Shown here: piece after piece, positions 35,982 through 44,049 of the stretch | Numbering within the stretch: the first letter of the stretch is position 1 | Layout: each line of letters opens with the position of its first letter | Assembly (NCBI RefSeq): GCF_004151235.1 | Contig: NZ_JUIV01000001.1 | Location: 496,001-560,000 of the forward strand | Direction: 5' to 3' | Length of the DNA: 64,000 nucleotides | Source of the DNA: Flavobacterium anhuiense | GTDB lineage: Bacteria; Bacteroidota; Bacteroidia; Flavobacteriales; Flavobacteriaceae | Made by a program: the position numbers and the translations under genes | The notes under the pieces: generated by a model | Told to the model about the DNA's origin: nothing | Seen by the model: the letters and a program-made list of their open reading frames with translations, nothing else | Database searches by the model: none

Positions 35982-36146
35982 TTGCCACAGATTTAACAGA
36001 TTAAAAGGATTTTTTTTGCCACGAATTACACGAATTTCAGTTACATATTTTAAAAAAATAATTTGTGAAAATTTGTGTAATTCGTGGTAAAAAAATCAAC
36101 ACAAAGCATTTAAGGAAATCTTTTTAATCCTTTTAATCTGTGGCAA
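35982..36146. repeat. Nested inverted repeat between the TauE gene and mobA
   Basis: Outer arms (TTGCCACAGATTTAACAG near 35982; AATCTGTGGCAA ending 36146) enclose inner arms (GCCACGAATTACACGAATT near 36019; AATTCGTGGTAA near 36079). Both arm sets also share AAAAGGATTTTT-type words. The sequence can fold as a hairpin inside a hairpin. No gene is present. Confidence 0.75.
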
Positions 36147-36179
36147 GAATAGACAAAAGAAACCTGAAATAAGAAAACT

Positions 36180-36752
36180 ATGAAAACACTAACAGTATTT
36201 ATTCTTTGCGGAGGAAAAAGCTCCAGAATGCAGTCAGAAAAAGGATTGGTTTTGTTTCAGGAAAAACCATTCATTGAGCATATCATTCAGGCAATTTTGC
36301 CCATTACAAACCATATAAAATTAATCACGACTTCTAAAGAATACGATTATCTGTCGTATGAGAAAATACCAGATTTAGTTGAAGATAAAGGTCCGTTGGG
36401 TGGAATTTATACTGCATTATCACATTCAGAAACCGAATTCAATCTGATTTTAAGTTGTGATATTCCGTTGATTTCAACTGAATTATTGCAGGAATTAATT
36501 TCAAAACATACAAGTGAGGCTGGAATTACAGTTTTTGCTTCCGAAAGTAAAACACATCCATTAATCGGAATTTATTCTAAAGAAATTGTTCCAATTATAA
36601 AAAAAGCGATTGATTCAGATGAATTGAAAATGATGGATCTTCTTGCGAAAGTGCCGCATCAGATTATCAATATAGAAGAAAGTGAAAACTTTTATTTGAC
36701 GAATATTAATTCGGCAGACGAATTAGACGATTTGAATATCAATTTAAGTTAA
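36180..36752 (+). CDS. mobA: Molybdenum cofactor guanylyltransferase MobA
   Basis: The nucleotidyltransferase signature 'FILCGGKSSRMQSEKGLVLF' opens this 190-residue protein. 'VEDKGPLGGIYTAL', 'LSCDIPLIS' and the final 'NINSADEL' follow. MobA attaches GMP to Mo-molybdopterin, giving the MGD form used by nitrate reductase. This matches the bis-MGD enzyme encoded at 44050-47565. cobA follows after five bases. Confidence 0.94.
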   Translation: MKTLTVFILCGGKSSRMQSEKGLVLFQEKPFIEHIIQAILPITNHIKLITTSKEYDYLSYEKIPDLVEDKGPLGGIYTALSHSETEFNLILSCDIPLISTELLQELISKHTSEAGITVFASESKTHPLIGIYSKEIVPIIKKAIDSDELKMMDLLAKVPHQIINIEESENFYLTNINSADELDDLNINLS

Positions 36753-36757
36753 GGATT

Positions 36758-37546
36758 ATGCAAAGCTTAAAAACACCCAAATTGACAATCGTAGGCGCGG
36801 GCCCAGGCGATGTTGAATTGATTACGATGAAAGCCATAAAAGCTTTAAAAAGTGCCGATGTAGTTTTGTATGATGCTTTGGTAAACGAAGAATTGTTAGA
36901 GTATGCATCGAATGCAGAAATTGTTTTTGTTGGAAAACGATTAGGATGCCATGCTTACACACAAGATCAAATTAACGATTTGATTGTTTCTATGGCAAAA
37001 ACTCATGGACATGTGGTTCGTTTAAAAGGTGGTGATCCGTTTGTTTTTGGAAGAGGAAGTGAAGAAATCGAATTTGCAGAAGATTTCGGAATTGAAACGG
37101 CTATTGTCCCTGGAATTTCATCTGCTTTAGGAGTTCCCGCTTCGGTTGGAATCAGTTTGACACAGCGTAAAGTAGCCGAAAGTTTCTGGGTTATTACAGG
37201 AACAACTTCAGACCATAAATTGTCAAAAGACATTCAATTGGCATCAAAATCAGCAGCAACGGTTGTTATTTTAATGGGAATGCATAAATTGGATGAAATC
37301 ATTTCGATTTATCAAGAAAACAGAAATGATGATTTACCAATTGCCATTATTCAAAACGGAACAAAAAATTCAGAGCAAAAAGTAATTGGAACTATCAATA
37401 CAATCACTAAATTGGTATCTGAAAAAAACATATCATCGCCGGCGATTATTGTGATCGGCGAAGTCGTAAGAAATACATCAAGTTGGATTTCGTATTTTCA
37501 GGAACACTTTGATGACGAATTTATTTTTCAGAATTTAAATTTATAA
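36758..37546 (+). CDS. cobA: Uroporphyrinogen-III C-methyltransferase
   Basis: A SUMT of 262 residues with all standard motifs: 'IVGAGPGDVELITMKA', 'VVLYDALVNEELLEYA', 'RLKGGDPFVFGRGSEE', 'VPGISSALGVPA' and 'ILMGMHKL'. It methylates uroporphyrinogen III to precorrin-2, the precursor of siroheme. NirB in this window needs siroheme, which explains its place among nitrate genes. The precorrin-2 dehydrogenase/ferrochelatase is not in the window. Two bases separate it from moaD. Confidence 0.95.
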   Translation: MQSLKTPKLTIVGAGPGDVELITMKAIKALKSADVVLYDALVNEELLEYASNAEIVFVGKRLGCHAYTQDQINDLIVSMAKTHGHVVRLKGGDPFVFGRGSEEIEFAEDFGIETAIVPGISSALGVPASVGISLTQRKVAESFWVITGTTSDHKLSKDIQLASKSAATVVILMGMHKLDEIISIYQENRNDDLPIAIIQNGTKNSEQKVIGTINTITKLVSEKNISSPAIIVIGEVVRNTSSWISYFQEHFDDEFIFQNLNL

Positions 37547-37548
37547 AA

Positions 37549-37788
37549 ATGATTGAGGTTAAATATTTTGGAGCTGTTGCCGAAAAGACAAAATGTGAAT
37601 TCGAAAAATTATCTTTTTCAGAAGAATTATCATTGCAAAAACTATTGCAGGATTTAAACGAAAAATATGAATTCGAATCGTTGACTTTCAGCGTAGCAGT
37701 CAATCAGAAAATAGTTCCCAAAGCTGTAGATTATGCACTGCAGACCAATGATATTGTAGCTTTATTACCGCCGTTTGCTGGAGGATAA
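37549..37788 (+). CDS. moaD: Molybdopterin synthase sulfur carrier subunit MoaD
   Basis: A 79-residue ubiquitin-fold protein ending in the required Gly-Gly tail ('ALLPPFAGG'). The tail is thiocarboxylated and gives sulfur to the pterin. It starts two bases after cobA and ends three bases before the adenylyltransferase gene that should activate it. Confidence 0.93.
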   Translation: MIEVKYFGAVAEKTKCEFEKLSFSEELSLQKLLQDLNEKYEFESLTFSVAVNQKIVPKAVDYALQTNDIVALLPPFAGG

Positions 37789-37791
37789 ATT

Positions 37792-38862
37792 ATGAGTACA
37801 GATAAACGATATAACCGACAAATTATTCTTTCGGAAATAGGAGAAGAAGGCCAGCAGAAATTAGCAACAACAAAAGTTTTGGTAATTGGTGCTGGAGGTT
37901 TAGGCGCTGCAATTTTGCCATATCTGGCTTCTGCAGGAGTCGGAGAAATTGGAATTGCAGATCATGATGTTATTGAAATTTCGAATCTTCAGAGACAAGT
38001 AATTTATAAAACTGATGCTATCGGAAAATCAAAAGCAAAAGAAGCAAAAGCAATGATTGCTGAATTGAATCCTTTGGTTAAAGTAAAAGCAATTTCTGAA
38101 AAAGTATCTGGAAAAAATGCCATTTCGTTATTTGAAAAATATGATATTATTGTTGATGCAACAGACAATATTGCAATCAAATATTTAATAAACGATGCCT
38201 GTTTGGTAACTAATAAGCCAATGGTTTACGGTTCAATTTTCAGATTTCAGGGACAAGTTTCGGTTTTCAATTATCAGAATGGCCCAACATATAGATGTCT
38301 ATATCCCGATGAAAATTTAAATGCACTAAATTGTGAAGAAGCCGGAGTATTAGGAGTTTCGGTTGGAATTATCGGAATGTTTCAGGCAAATGAAGTTTTA
38401 AAAATGATTCTCGGAATTGGAAACGTTTTAAGTGGAAAAATATTGGTTTATAATACGCTGAATAACGAACAGCAAAAGTACGATTTCGAGAAAAGTGATA
38501 TTCAAACCATTACCAGAGAAGCATTTGAAGAAAAATACAATAAATGTGAAGTTGAAGAAGTAAGTTTTGAATTGGTTTTGAATGAAATGGATAATGATGA
38601 GGTTCTTTTTCTCGATGTTCGAAATGTAGATGAATCTCCAAAAATCAGTATAAAAAATCAAATTCAGATTCCGTTGATGCATTTGGAAAATGAAATTGAA
38701 AAACTGAATAAAAATCAAAAAGTCTATGTTTTCTGCCAATCTGGAATTAGGAGCAAAATTGCATTCGAATTGCTTCAAAAGCATCGATTTAAAAATATAA
38801 AAAGCATTGCTGGCGGAGCTTTAGCAATGAAGCAATTATTAAAAGAGGAAATAAAAATATAG
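37792..38862 (+). CDS. moeB: MoeB/ThiF-type adenylyltransferase with C-terminal rhodanese
   Basis: Residues 1-240 are the E1-like enzyme ('VIGAGGLGAAILPYLASAGVG', split; 'ISNLQRQVIY'; 'DATDNIAIKYLINDAC'). Residues 255-356 are a rhodanese domain whose active loop CQSGIRS keeps its Cys. It should adenylate MoaD and may also transfer sulfur to it, as in MOCS3-like fusions. The MoeB zinc site appears degraded: only single Cys residues remain in 'TYRCLYPDE' and 'NCEEAG', and the downstream C-x2-C is absent. ThiS could be an additional partner. Confidence 0.9.
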   Translation: MSTDKRYNRQIILSEIGEEGQQKLATTKVLVIGAGGLGAAILPYLASAGVGEIGIADHDVIEISNLQRQVIYKTDAIGKSKAKEAKAMIAELNPLVKVKAISEKVSGKNAISLFEKYDIIVDATDNIAIKYLINDACLVTNKPMVYGSIFRFQGQVSVFNYQNGPTYRCLYPDENLNALNCEEAGVLGVSVGIIGMFQANEVLKMILGIGNVLSGKILVYNTLNNEQQKYDFEKSDIQTITREAFEEKYNKCEVEEVSFELVLNEMDNDEVLFLDVRNVDESPKISIKNQIQIPLMHLENEIEKLNKNQKVYVFCQSGIRSKIAFELLQKHRFKNIKSIAGGALAMKQLLKEEIKI

Positions 38863-38888
38863 CCGCAAATTAGAATTTTAAGTTAGAT

Positions 38889-38955
38889 TGTCACCCTGAG
38901 CGGAGTCGAAGGGCATTCCAATTGAACGTGGGCTTCGACTCCGCTCAGCCTGACA
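38889..38955. repeat. Hairpin of the GAGCGGAGTCGAAG family
   Basis: Arms TGTCACCCTGAGCGGAGTCG and its near complement ending CAGCCTGACA fold around 'ATTCCAATTGAACGTG'. Its reverse complement closely matches the element at 43736-43800, and a half copy is at 41375. It lies in the moeB-moaE gap. Confidence 0.85.
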
Positions 38956-39011
38956 AAAACTAGTGTAAATCATTGTAATTCGTGAATTCGTGGCTATAAA
39001 AAAAATAAAAA

Positions 39012-39443
39012 ATGAGTAAAAATGTATTTGTAGAAGGACCAATTTCTCCCGAATTTATCGCAGAATCGATTGCCAAACATCAATCGAAACACACAATCGG
39101 GGCACATAACATCTTTCTAGGGCAAGTCCGTGCCGATGTTATTCACGATAATACAGTCGTGGCCATTGATTATTCTGCCTATAAAGACATGGCAAATGAA
39201 GCGTTATACGCCATTAGAGAAAAAGCTTTCGCTAAATTTGATTTAACCTGCATGCACATTTATCACAGTTTGGGCGTTGTAAAAGCAGGCGAGATCTGTT
39301 TGTTTGTTTTTGTTTCGGCAACAAGGCGCAAACAAGTGTATGAAGCCACGGAAGCCATCGTTAATTGGATAAAAACCGATGTGCCGATTTTTGGCAAAGA
39401 AATGTTTGAAAATGATACATTCACTTGGAAACAAAATACCTAA
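39012..39443 (+). CDS. moaE: Molybdopterin synthase catalytic subunit MoaE
   Basis: The 143-residue protein has 'GAHNIFLGQVRAD', 'IDYSAYKDMANEAL', 'IYHSLGVVKAGEICLFV' and 'VNWIKTDVPIFGKE', the conserved MoaE segments including the catalytic Lys. With MoaD it turns precursor Z (cPMP) into molybdopterin. moaCB follows nine bases later. Confidence 0.94.
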   Translation: MSKNVFVEGPISPEFIAESIAKHQSKHTIGAHNIFLGQVRADVIHDNTVVAIDYSAYKDMANEALYAIREKAFAKFDLTCMHIYHSLGVVKAGEICLFVFVSATRRKQVYEATEAIVNWIKTDVPIFGKEMFENDTFTWKQNT

Positions 39444-39452
39444 GAAATTATA

Positions 39453-40367
39453 ATGGTAGATATTACGCATAAAATAAGCACTTTAAGAGTCGCAACCGCA
39501 ACCGCAATTGTAAAAGTTAGCAAACAAGAAACAATTGATGCCATTGTGAATAATTTAGTGCCAAAAGGAAACGTGTTTGAAATGGCAAAAACTGCTGGGT
39601 TATTTGCGGTAAAAAATACGCATTTGTCCATTCCAGATTGTCATCCGCTTCCAATTGAGTTTACTTCGGTTGAATATCAAATCGAAGGATTGGAGATTCA
39701 CATTATTTTCAAGGTAAAAACGGTTTACAAAACAGGAGTTGAGGTTGAAACGATGCACGGCGCATCTATCGTAGCACTAACAATGTACGACATGCTGAAA
39801 CCAATTGATAAAGAAATTGAGATTTCAACAATAAAATTAATCAATAAAGAAGGCGGAAAATCGTCTTTCAAAAATAAATTTCCGAATGCGATAAAAGCGG
39901 CGGTTTTTGTTTGCTCCGATTCGATTTTTGCTGGCGATAAAGAAGATCGTTCAGGAAAAACAATTGTAGAAAAACTGGATTCTTACGGAGTTGAAACTTC
40001 TCATTATGAAATCATTCCAGATGAATTGGATATTATTCAAGAAAAGACAAAAGCTTTCGCTAAAGAAAATCAGCTGGTAATCTTTACAGGCGGAACTGGT
40101 TTGTCTCCAAGAGACGTAACGCCTGAAGCTTTAGAACCGATTTTAGAAAGCAGAATTGCAGGAATCGAAGAAGCCATTCGCAGTTACGGACAGCAAAGGA
40201 TGCCGTATGCCATGCTTTCCAGGAGTGTTGCCGGAACTTTAGGTAAAAGCCTAGTTTTGGCATTACCGGGTTCAACAAACGGAGTAAGAGAATCTATGGA
40301 TGCTGTTTTTCCGCACGTAATGCACGTTTTTCATATTTTAAAAGGAAAAAACCATGACAGCCTCTAA
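39453..40367 (+). CDS. MoaC-MoaB/MogA fusion
   Basis: Residues 1-150 are MoaC ('MVDITHKISTLRVATA', 'DCHPLPIEFTSVEY', 'GVEVETMHGASIVALTMYDM'), which closes cyclic pyranopterin phosphate. Residues 150-304 are a MoaB/Mog-type domain ('FVCSDSIFAGDKEDRSGKTI', 'IFTGGTGLSPRDVTPEAL', 'LALPGSTNGVRE'), which adenylates molybdopterin. One polypeptide thus covers an early and a late step. The moaA start overlaps its end by 14 bases, suggesting coupled translation. Confidence 0.93.
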   Translation: MVDITHKISTLRVATATAIVKVSKQETIDAIVNNLVPKGNVFEMAKTAGLFAVKNTHLSIPDCHPLPIEFTSVEYQIEGLEIHIIFKVKTVYKTGVEVETMHGASIVALTMYDMLKPIDKEIEISTIKLINKEGGKSSFKNKFPNAIKAAVFVCSDSIFAGDKEDRSGKTIVEKLDSYGVETSHYEIIPDELDIIQEKTKAFAKENQLVIFTGGTGLSPRDVTPEALEPILESRIAGIEEAIRSYGQQRMPYAMLSRSVAGTLGKSLVLALPGSTNGVRESMDAVFPHVMHVFHILKGKNHDSL

Positions 40368-41361
40368 CACAATTTTGACGGACGGTTTCGGGCGCAAGCA
40401 TAATTATTTGCGCATTTCGCTGTTGGAAAAATGCAATCTGCGTTGTACGTATTGCATGCCAGCAGATGGAATCGCATTATCTCCAAAAGCCAGCTTAATG
40501 ACGGCAGATGAGATTTTTGCCATTGCTCAGACTTTCGTAAAAAATGGTGTTGACAAAATCAGGTTAACAGGCGGAGAGCCTTTATTGAGAAAGGATTTTC
40601 CTGAAATTGTTTCCAGATTATCGACTTTAGATGTTTCACTTTCAATAACAACAAACGGAATTTTAATAGATCGTTGCATAGACGTTTTAAAGCAATTTAG
40701 TGTCAAAAAAATCAATTTGAGTTTAGATACTTTAGTTTCATCTAAATTTCATACGATAACGCTTAGAAATCAGTTTGAGAAAGTGATTGATAATCTGCAT
40801 TTGCTCCTAAATAATGATTTTCAAGTAAAAGTAAATGTAGTTTTGATTAAAGGTTTTAATGATAATGAAATTGTCGATTTTGTAAAATTGACCCAATTTC
40901 TGCCTATTTCTGTTCGTTTTATTGAGTTTATGCCGTTTGCTGGAAACGAGTGGGACAGGAGTAAAATGGTTTCGCAGAAAGAAATCTTATCTTTAGTAGA
41001 AACTGATTTTTCTTTAGACAACATTCAAAAACTGGAAGACGAAAAAAACTTTACTTCAAGGAATTATAAAATAAACGGTTTTCAAGGTGATTTTGGAATT
41101 ATCAGTTCTATTACAAATCCGTTTTGCGATAGCTGTAATAGAATCCGCTTGACGGCTGACGGAAAAATAAAAAATTGCCTTTTCTCCAATTCAGAAACTG
41201 ATTTGTTGACTGCTTTTAGAAATGGAGAATCCATAACAGATTTGATTTCAGAATCGATTCAAAATAAAAAGAAAGTCCGCGCTGGAATGTCGACAGTAAA
41301 TGAGATTAATGATCCTACTCTTCATTCAGATAATCGTAGTATGATCGCAATTGGAGGGTAA
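40354..41361 (+). CDS. moaA: GTP 3',8-cyclase MoaA
   Basis: This radical SAM enzyme (335 residues) has the N-terminal cluster motif CNLRCTYC, 'RLTGGEPLLRKDFPEIV', and the second cluster 'NPFCDSCNRIRLTADG ... C'. It ends in the essential Gly-Gly ('MIAIGG'). With MoaC it makes cPMP from GTP. Last gene of the Moco run; a bidirectional hairpin follows. Confidence 0.96.
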   Translation: MTASNTILTDGFGRKHNYLRISLLEKCNLRCTYCMPADGIALSPKASLMTADEIFAIAQTFVKNGVDKIRLTGGEPLLRKDFPEIVSRLSTLDVSLSITTNGILIDRCIDVLKQFSVKKINLSLDTLVSSKFHTITLRNQFEKVIDNLHLLLNNDFQVKVNVVLIKGFNDNEIVDFVKLTQFLPISVRFIEFMPFAGNEWDRSKMVSQKEILSLVETDFSLDNIQKLEDEKNFTSRNYKINGFQGDFGIISSITNPFCDSCNRIRLTADGKIKNCLFSNSETDLLTAFRNGESITDLISESIQNKKKVRAGMSTVNEINDPTLHSDNRSMIAIGG

Positions 41362-41374
41362 ATTAATTATTAAT

Positions 41375-41399
41375 TGTCTGGCTGAGCGAAGTCGAAGCC
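41375..41399 (+). repeat. Half copy of the GAGCGGAGTCGAAG hairpin
   Basis: TGTCTGGCTGAGCGAAGTCG and the next five bases match the left arm of the 43736 element. The right arm is missing, so it looks like a decayed or partial copy. Confidence 0.6.
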
Positions 41400-41430
41400 T
41401 AATTCGCAATGACTCGTTGGAACGTAAAAA

Positions 41431-41453
41431 AGGTTTGACTAAAAGTCAAACCT
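41431..41453. terminator. Shared terminator of moaA and the Lys-rich protein gene
   Basis: A ten-base perfect stem AGGTTTGACT / AGTCAAACCT with a three-base loop has A runs to the left and TTCTC to the right. The two convergent genes end at 41361 and 41463, so it probably serves both. Confidence 0.65.
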
Positions 41454-41462
41454 TTCTCATAA

Positions 41463-42122
41463 CTATTTTTTCTTTTTAGCTTTAGCTTTTTTCTGAGCCT
41501 TTGCTTTCTTTTCAAGTTTCTTGGCTTTCGCTTTTGCTTTCTCTTTTTTAGCCTTTTCTTTTTTCTTCTCAGCTGCTTTTAGTTTTGCTTTTTTAGCTTT
41601 TTCTAATTTTTTAATAACAGCTTTAATCGCTTTTTCTCTTTTCTTTTCTTTTTCTTTTTTGGCTTTAAGTTTAGCTTTCAGCTTCGATTTTATATCGTTT
41701 TTTTCTTTTCCAATTTTTTCAACAGTTACAACAGGTTTGTTTTCTTCAAAAGGTACTGGAATGTCATTGGTTTTAATTTCTACGATTTCAGAAACAATAG
41801 GTGCTGTTTTTGCAGGTGCTGTTGCCACTTTTTTTACAGTTGCCAATGGAGTCGTTTTAGAAGCAGCTCTTACAGGAGTTTTTGCGGCAGGTTTTACAGT
41901 AGCAACGGGTGCTTTTGTAGTTGTTGATTTCGCAGCAGGCGATTTTGTAGTAGCAGTTTTTGTAGAAGAAGTCTTAGAAGCTGATGGTTTTACAGCCGTT
42001 CGAGTAGTTCTTCTAATTGTTGTCTTAGTTTCTGGTTGTATTTCTGTAGTGCTTTCTACAGCTGTTTCTGCTGGAATATCGGTAACTTTTTCAACAGAAG
42101 ATTGTGTTGTTCTTTTTATCAT
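41463..42122 (-). CDS. Lys/Ala/Thr-rich, histone H1-like basic protein
   Basis: The 219 residues have very low complexity. The N-terminal half is Thr/Ala/Lys/Pro-rich ('TTRTAVKPSASKTSSTKTA'). Residues 140-219 are almost entirely Lys, Ala and Glu ('KKLEKAKKAKLKAAEKKK', 'KAQKKAKAKKKK'). No enzymatic motif is seen. Composition resembles bacterial histone-H1-like tails, which bind nucleic acid, so a DNA- or RNA-binding role is possible. The codons are normal and the gene has an ordinary start. The function is unproven. Confidence 0.65.
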   Translation of the reverse strand: MIKRTTQSSVEKVTDIPAETAVESTTEIQPETKTTIRRTTRTAVKPSASKTSSTKTATTKSPAAKSTTTKAPVATVKPAAKTPVRAASKTTPLATVKKVATAPAKTAPIVSEIVEIKTNDIPVPFEENKPVVTVEKIGKEKNDIKSKLKAKLKAKKEKEKKREKAIKAVIKKLEKAKKAKLKAAEKKKEKAKKEKAKAKAKKLEKKAKAQKKAKAKKKK

Positions 42123-42254
42123 AACTGTATTTTTTTATTGAATAAATCGATGTTAACTAAATGGTTTTAAAGCTTTTGAAGTATGCAGCTTTACCATAAA
42201 TTCTTAGTTAAGCTAAATATACGCAATTTTTGGATACATAAATTATAGAACTTA

Positions 42255-43685
42255 TTAATTTTCAATAGTTTCCAAAATCCTAAAATTGCTTTTTGGCGCT
42301 TCGCAAAGAGAACAGCAATACGTTTCTGGGAGATTTTCAAACAAAAGGCCTTTTGGAATACCTTGCGTTTCATCTCCATATTCAGAATTATAAAGCGTTA
42401 AACATTCTTGACATTGGTAAATATCCTGCTGTGGTTTTTCTTTTTTCTGTTGCTTTTCAGTAGTCTCAGATGCTGTATTTCCTAGTTCTTCAAAATATTT
42501 TCGGCTTAATTCAATTAAAATGGTTGGCAGTTCGAGTTTGTCAATATCTTGCGAATGCACAATGTATTCACGTGTATTTGGGTCGAAATTCTTCGCAAAC
42601 AAAACGTTATAAGTATCTCTGATTTTAATAGATTCCAAGTCTTTTGGAAGTTCATTTTTTTCGATGACAATCGAAGTAAAATAATGCCCGTCGCGATTGT
42701 ATTCTGAAATTCCGAAATTCAGTCCGTAAGTACTGATATCAAATTGATCTAAGGTTCGAACCAAGAAAGTTTTAAGATTCAATGCCCATTCCATTGCAAC
42801 GGGTAAATGCCAATTCAATTCTAATAAAGAATGGCGAACGTTGATTCCTCTTTTTCCTAAAAACTTTTCCCACTCCAGTTTTCTATCTTTCGGAATTCCT
42901 TTTATAATGAAGGATTTCCAAGGCGTGATACAGATTTTCCCAATTTTGCATTCAAAACACAAATCACACATTTCTTTTAAGAAATCTAAATCGTAAAGAT
43001 TGTTTCGCCAATACAATCCCAACCAATATTGATCGATTCCCATTCTATTCATTCCTTCGTAATACGGAAATGGATAAAATGGAATATTTAATGGCTTGTC
43101 AATCGTTCGGTTATTGGTATCTAAAGCTTCGCTAACTAAAGCAAAAAGCGTTTCTATATCTGCTGAATCTTCTTCTGCAATTTTTTCGATTTCATAATAA
43201 ATCTTAGCCAAATCCCAACTGTAAAGCAAAACAGGATAAACTTCCATTTTCTCCCATTTCGTAAGACGAATGTACAAATACCAATAATCTTCGTGTTCTG
43301 AAGCAATGAAATTCAAATGTCCTGTAAACAAAGGAACCAATTGCTGTTTCGGGTCGGTTATATTGACTTTTAGTTTAGGCTGTTCTTTGAATTCTTCTAA
43401 AATATAGAGAAAACGATTTCCAGTCAGCCAATTGGTATTTCTGAAAATATCAGTCGAAACATAAGACGAAACAATATTATTCCCGCTTTTCTGATCTGGA
43501 TAAACAAAGTGATGTTTCCCTAAAGTAGTTTTATCCAAAGATTTGAACCCTTTTGGAAAAATAATATCCTGTCTAGAACCAAACGAAATGGAATCCAGCC
43601 CTTCTTCCAAAGCGATATTTACAACTTCTCGTAATTCTCCCGGCGAAATAACGCCTCCTTTTACTATTAATCTTGTTAGTTCCAT
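42255..43685 (-). CDS. CobG/sulfite-reductase-like protein fused to rubredoxin
   Basis: This 476-residue protein has an N-terminal half-domain like that of siroheme nitrite/sulfite reductases ('GVISPGELREVVNIALEEGL'). A four-cysteine cluster C240-x2-C243-x2-C246-x5-C252 follows, then 'ITPWKSFIIKGI', which resembles the CobG/SiR family. The spacing is not the normal siroheme C-x5-C ... C-x3-C. Residues 422-468 are a rubredoxin (C425-x2-C428, C458-x2-C461, 'GIPKGLLFENLPETY'). It is downstream of nasA on the same strand. An electron-carrier role for nitrate reduction is inferred, not shown. Confidence 0.78.
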   Translation of the reverse strand: MELTRLIVKGGVISPGELREVVNIALEEGLDSISFGSRQDIIFPKGFKSLDKTTLGKHHFVYPDQKSGNNIVSSYVSTDIFRNTNWLTGNRFLYILEEFKEQPKLKVNITDPKQQLVPLFTGHLNFIASEHEDYWYLYIRLTKWEKMEVYPVLLYSWDLAKIYYEIEKIAEEDSADIETLFALVSEALDTNNRTIDKPLNIPFYPFPYYEGMNRMGIDQYWLGLYWRNNLYDLDFLKEMCDLCFECKIGKICITPWKSFIIKGIPKDRKLEWEKFLGKRGINVRHSLLELNWHLPVAMEWALNLKTFLVRTLDQFDISTYGLNFGISEYNRDGHYFTSIVIEKNELPKDLESIKIRDTYNVLFAKNFDPNTREYIVHSQDIDKLELPTILIELSRKYFEELGNTASETTEKQQKKEKPQQDIYQCQECLTLYNSEYGDETQGIPKGLLFENLPETYCCSLCEAPKSNFRILETIEN

Positions 43686-44049
43686 TTTGTTTCTTTTGTT
43701 TCAGGTTTTCTTTGTTTCAGGTTTTTTACAAGGTTTGTCAGGCTGAGCGGAGTCGAAGCCCAATTCCAATTGGAGCGCCCTTCGACTCCACTCAGGGTGA
43801 AATTGCGTTGTTTCAAGTTTCAGGTTTTTGGGCTGTGTTGATTTTAACGCAGAGTTCACAAAGTTTTTTCGCAAAGGTTTTTAAGGTTTACATTCTTTAT
43901 CATAAATTGTTTTCTATCGAAAAAGTTCACAAAGCTTGACTAAAATCTATTCTCAAAGCTTTGCGAACTTTGTCTACTCATTAAGAATCTATCAAATAAA
44001 CTTTGCGCTCTTTTCGGTAAAATTTATGTTCAAAGTAAAGCAACAAAAC
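43686..44049. repeat. Repeat-filled gap between the rubredoxin fusion and nasA
   Basis: A GTTTCAGGTTTT unit is repeated near 43700 and 43815. The GAGCGGAGTCGAAG hairpin spans 43736-43800, as the inverted relative of 38889-38955. A further hairpin has arms AAAGTTCACAAAGCTTGA (about 43922) and TCAAAGCTTTGCGAACTTT (about 43954). No gene is seen, and the hairpins could reduce read-through from nasA. Confidence 0.7.

Noticed and set aside
41521..42141. Long plus-strand frame of about 206 codons opposite the Lys-rich protein gene
   Set aside because: It is antisense to a low-complexity Lys/Ala gene, whose codons read as Phe/Leu/Ala-rich on the other strand. It has no own start signal or family features.
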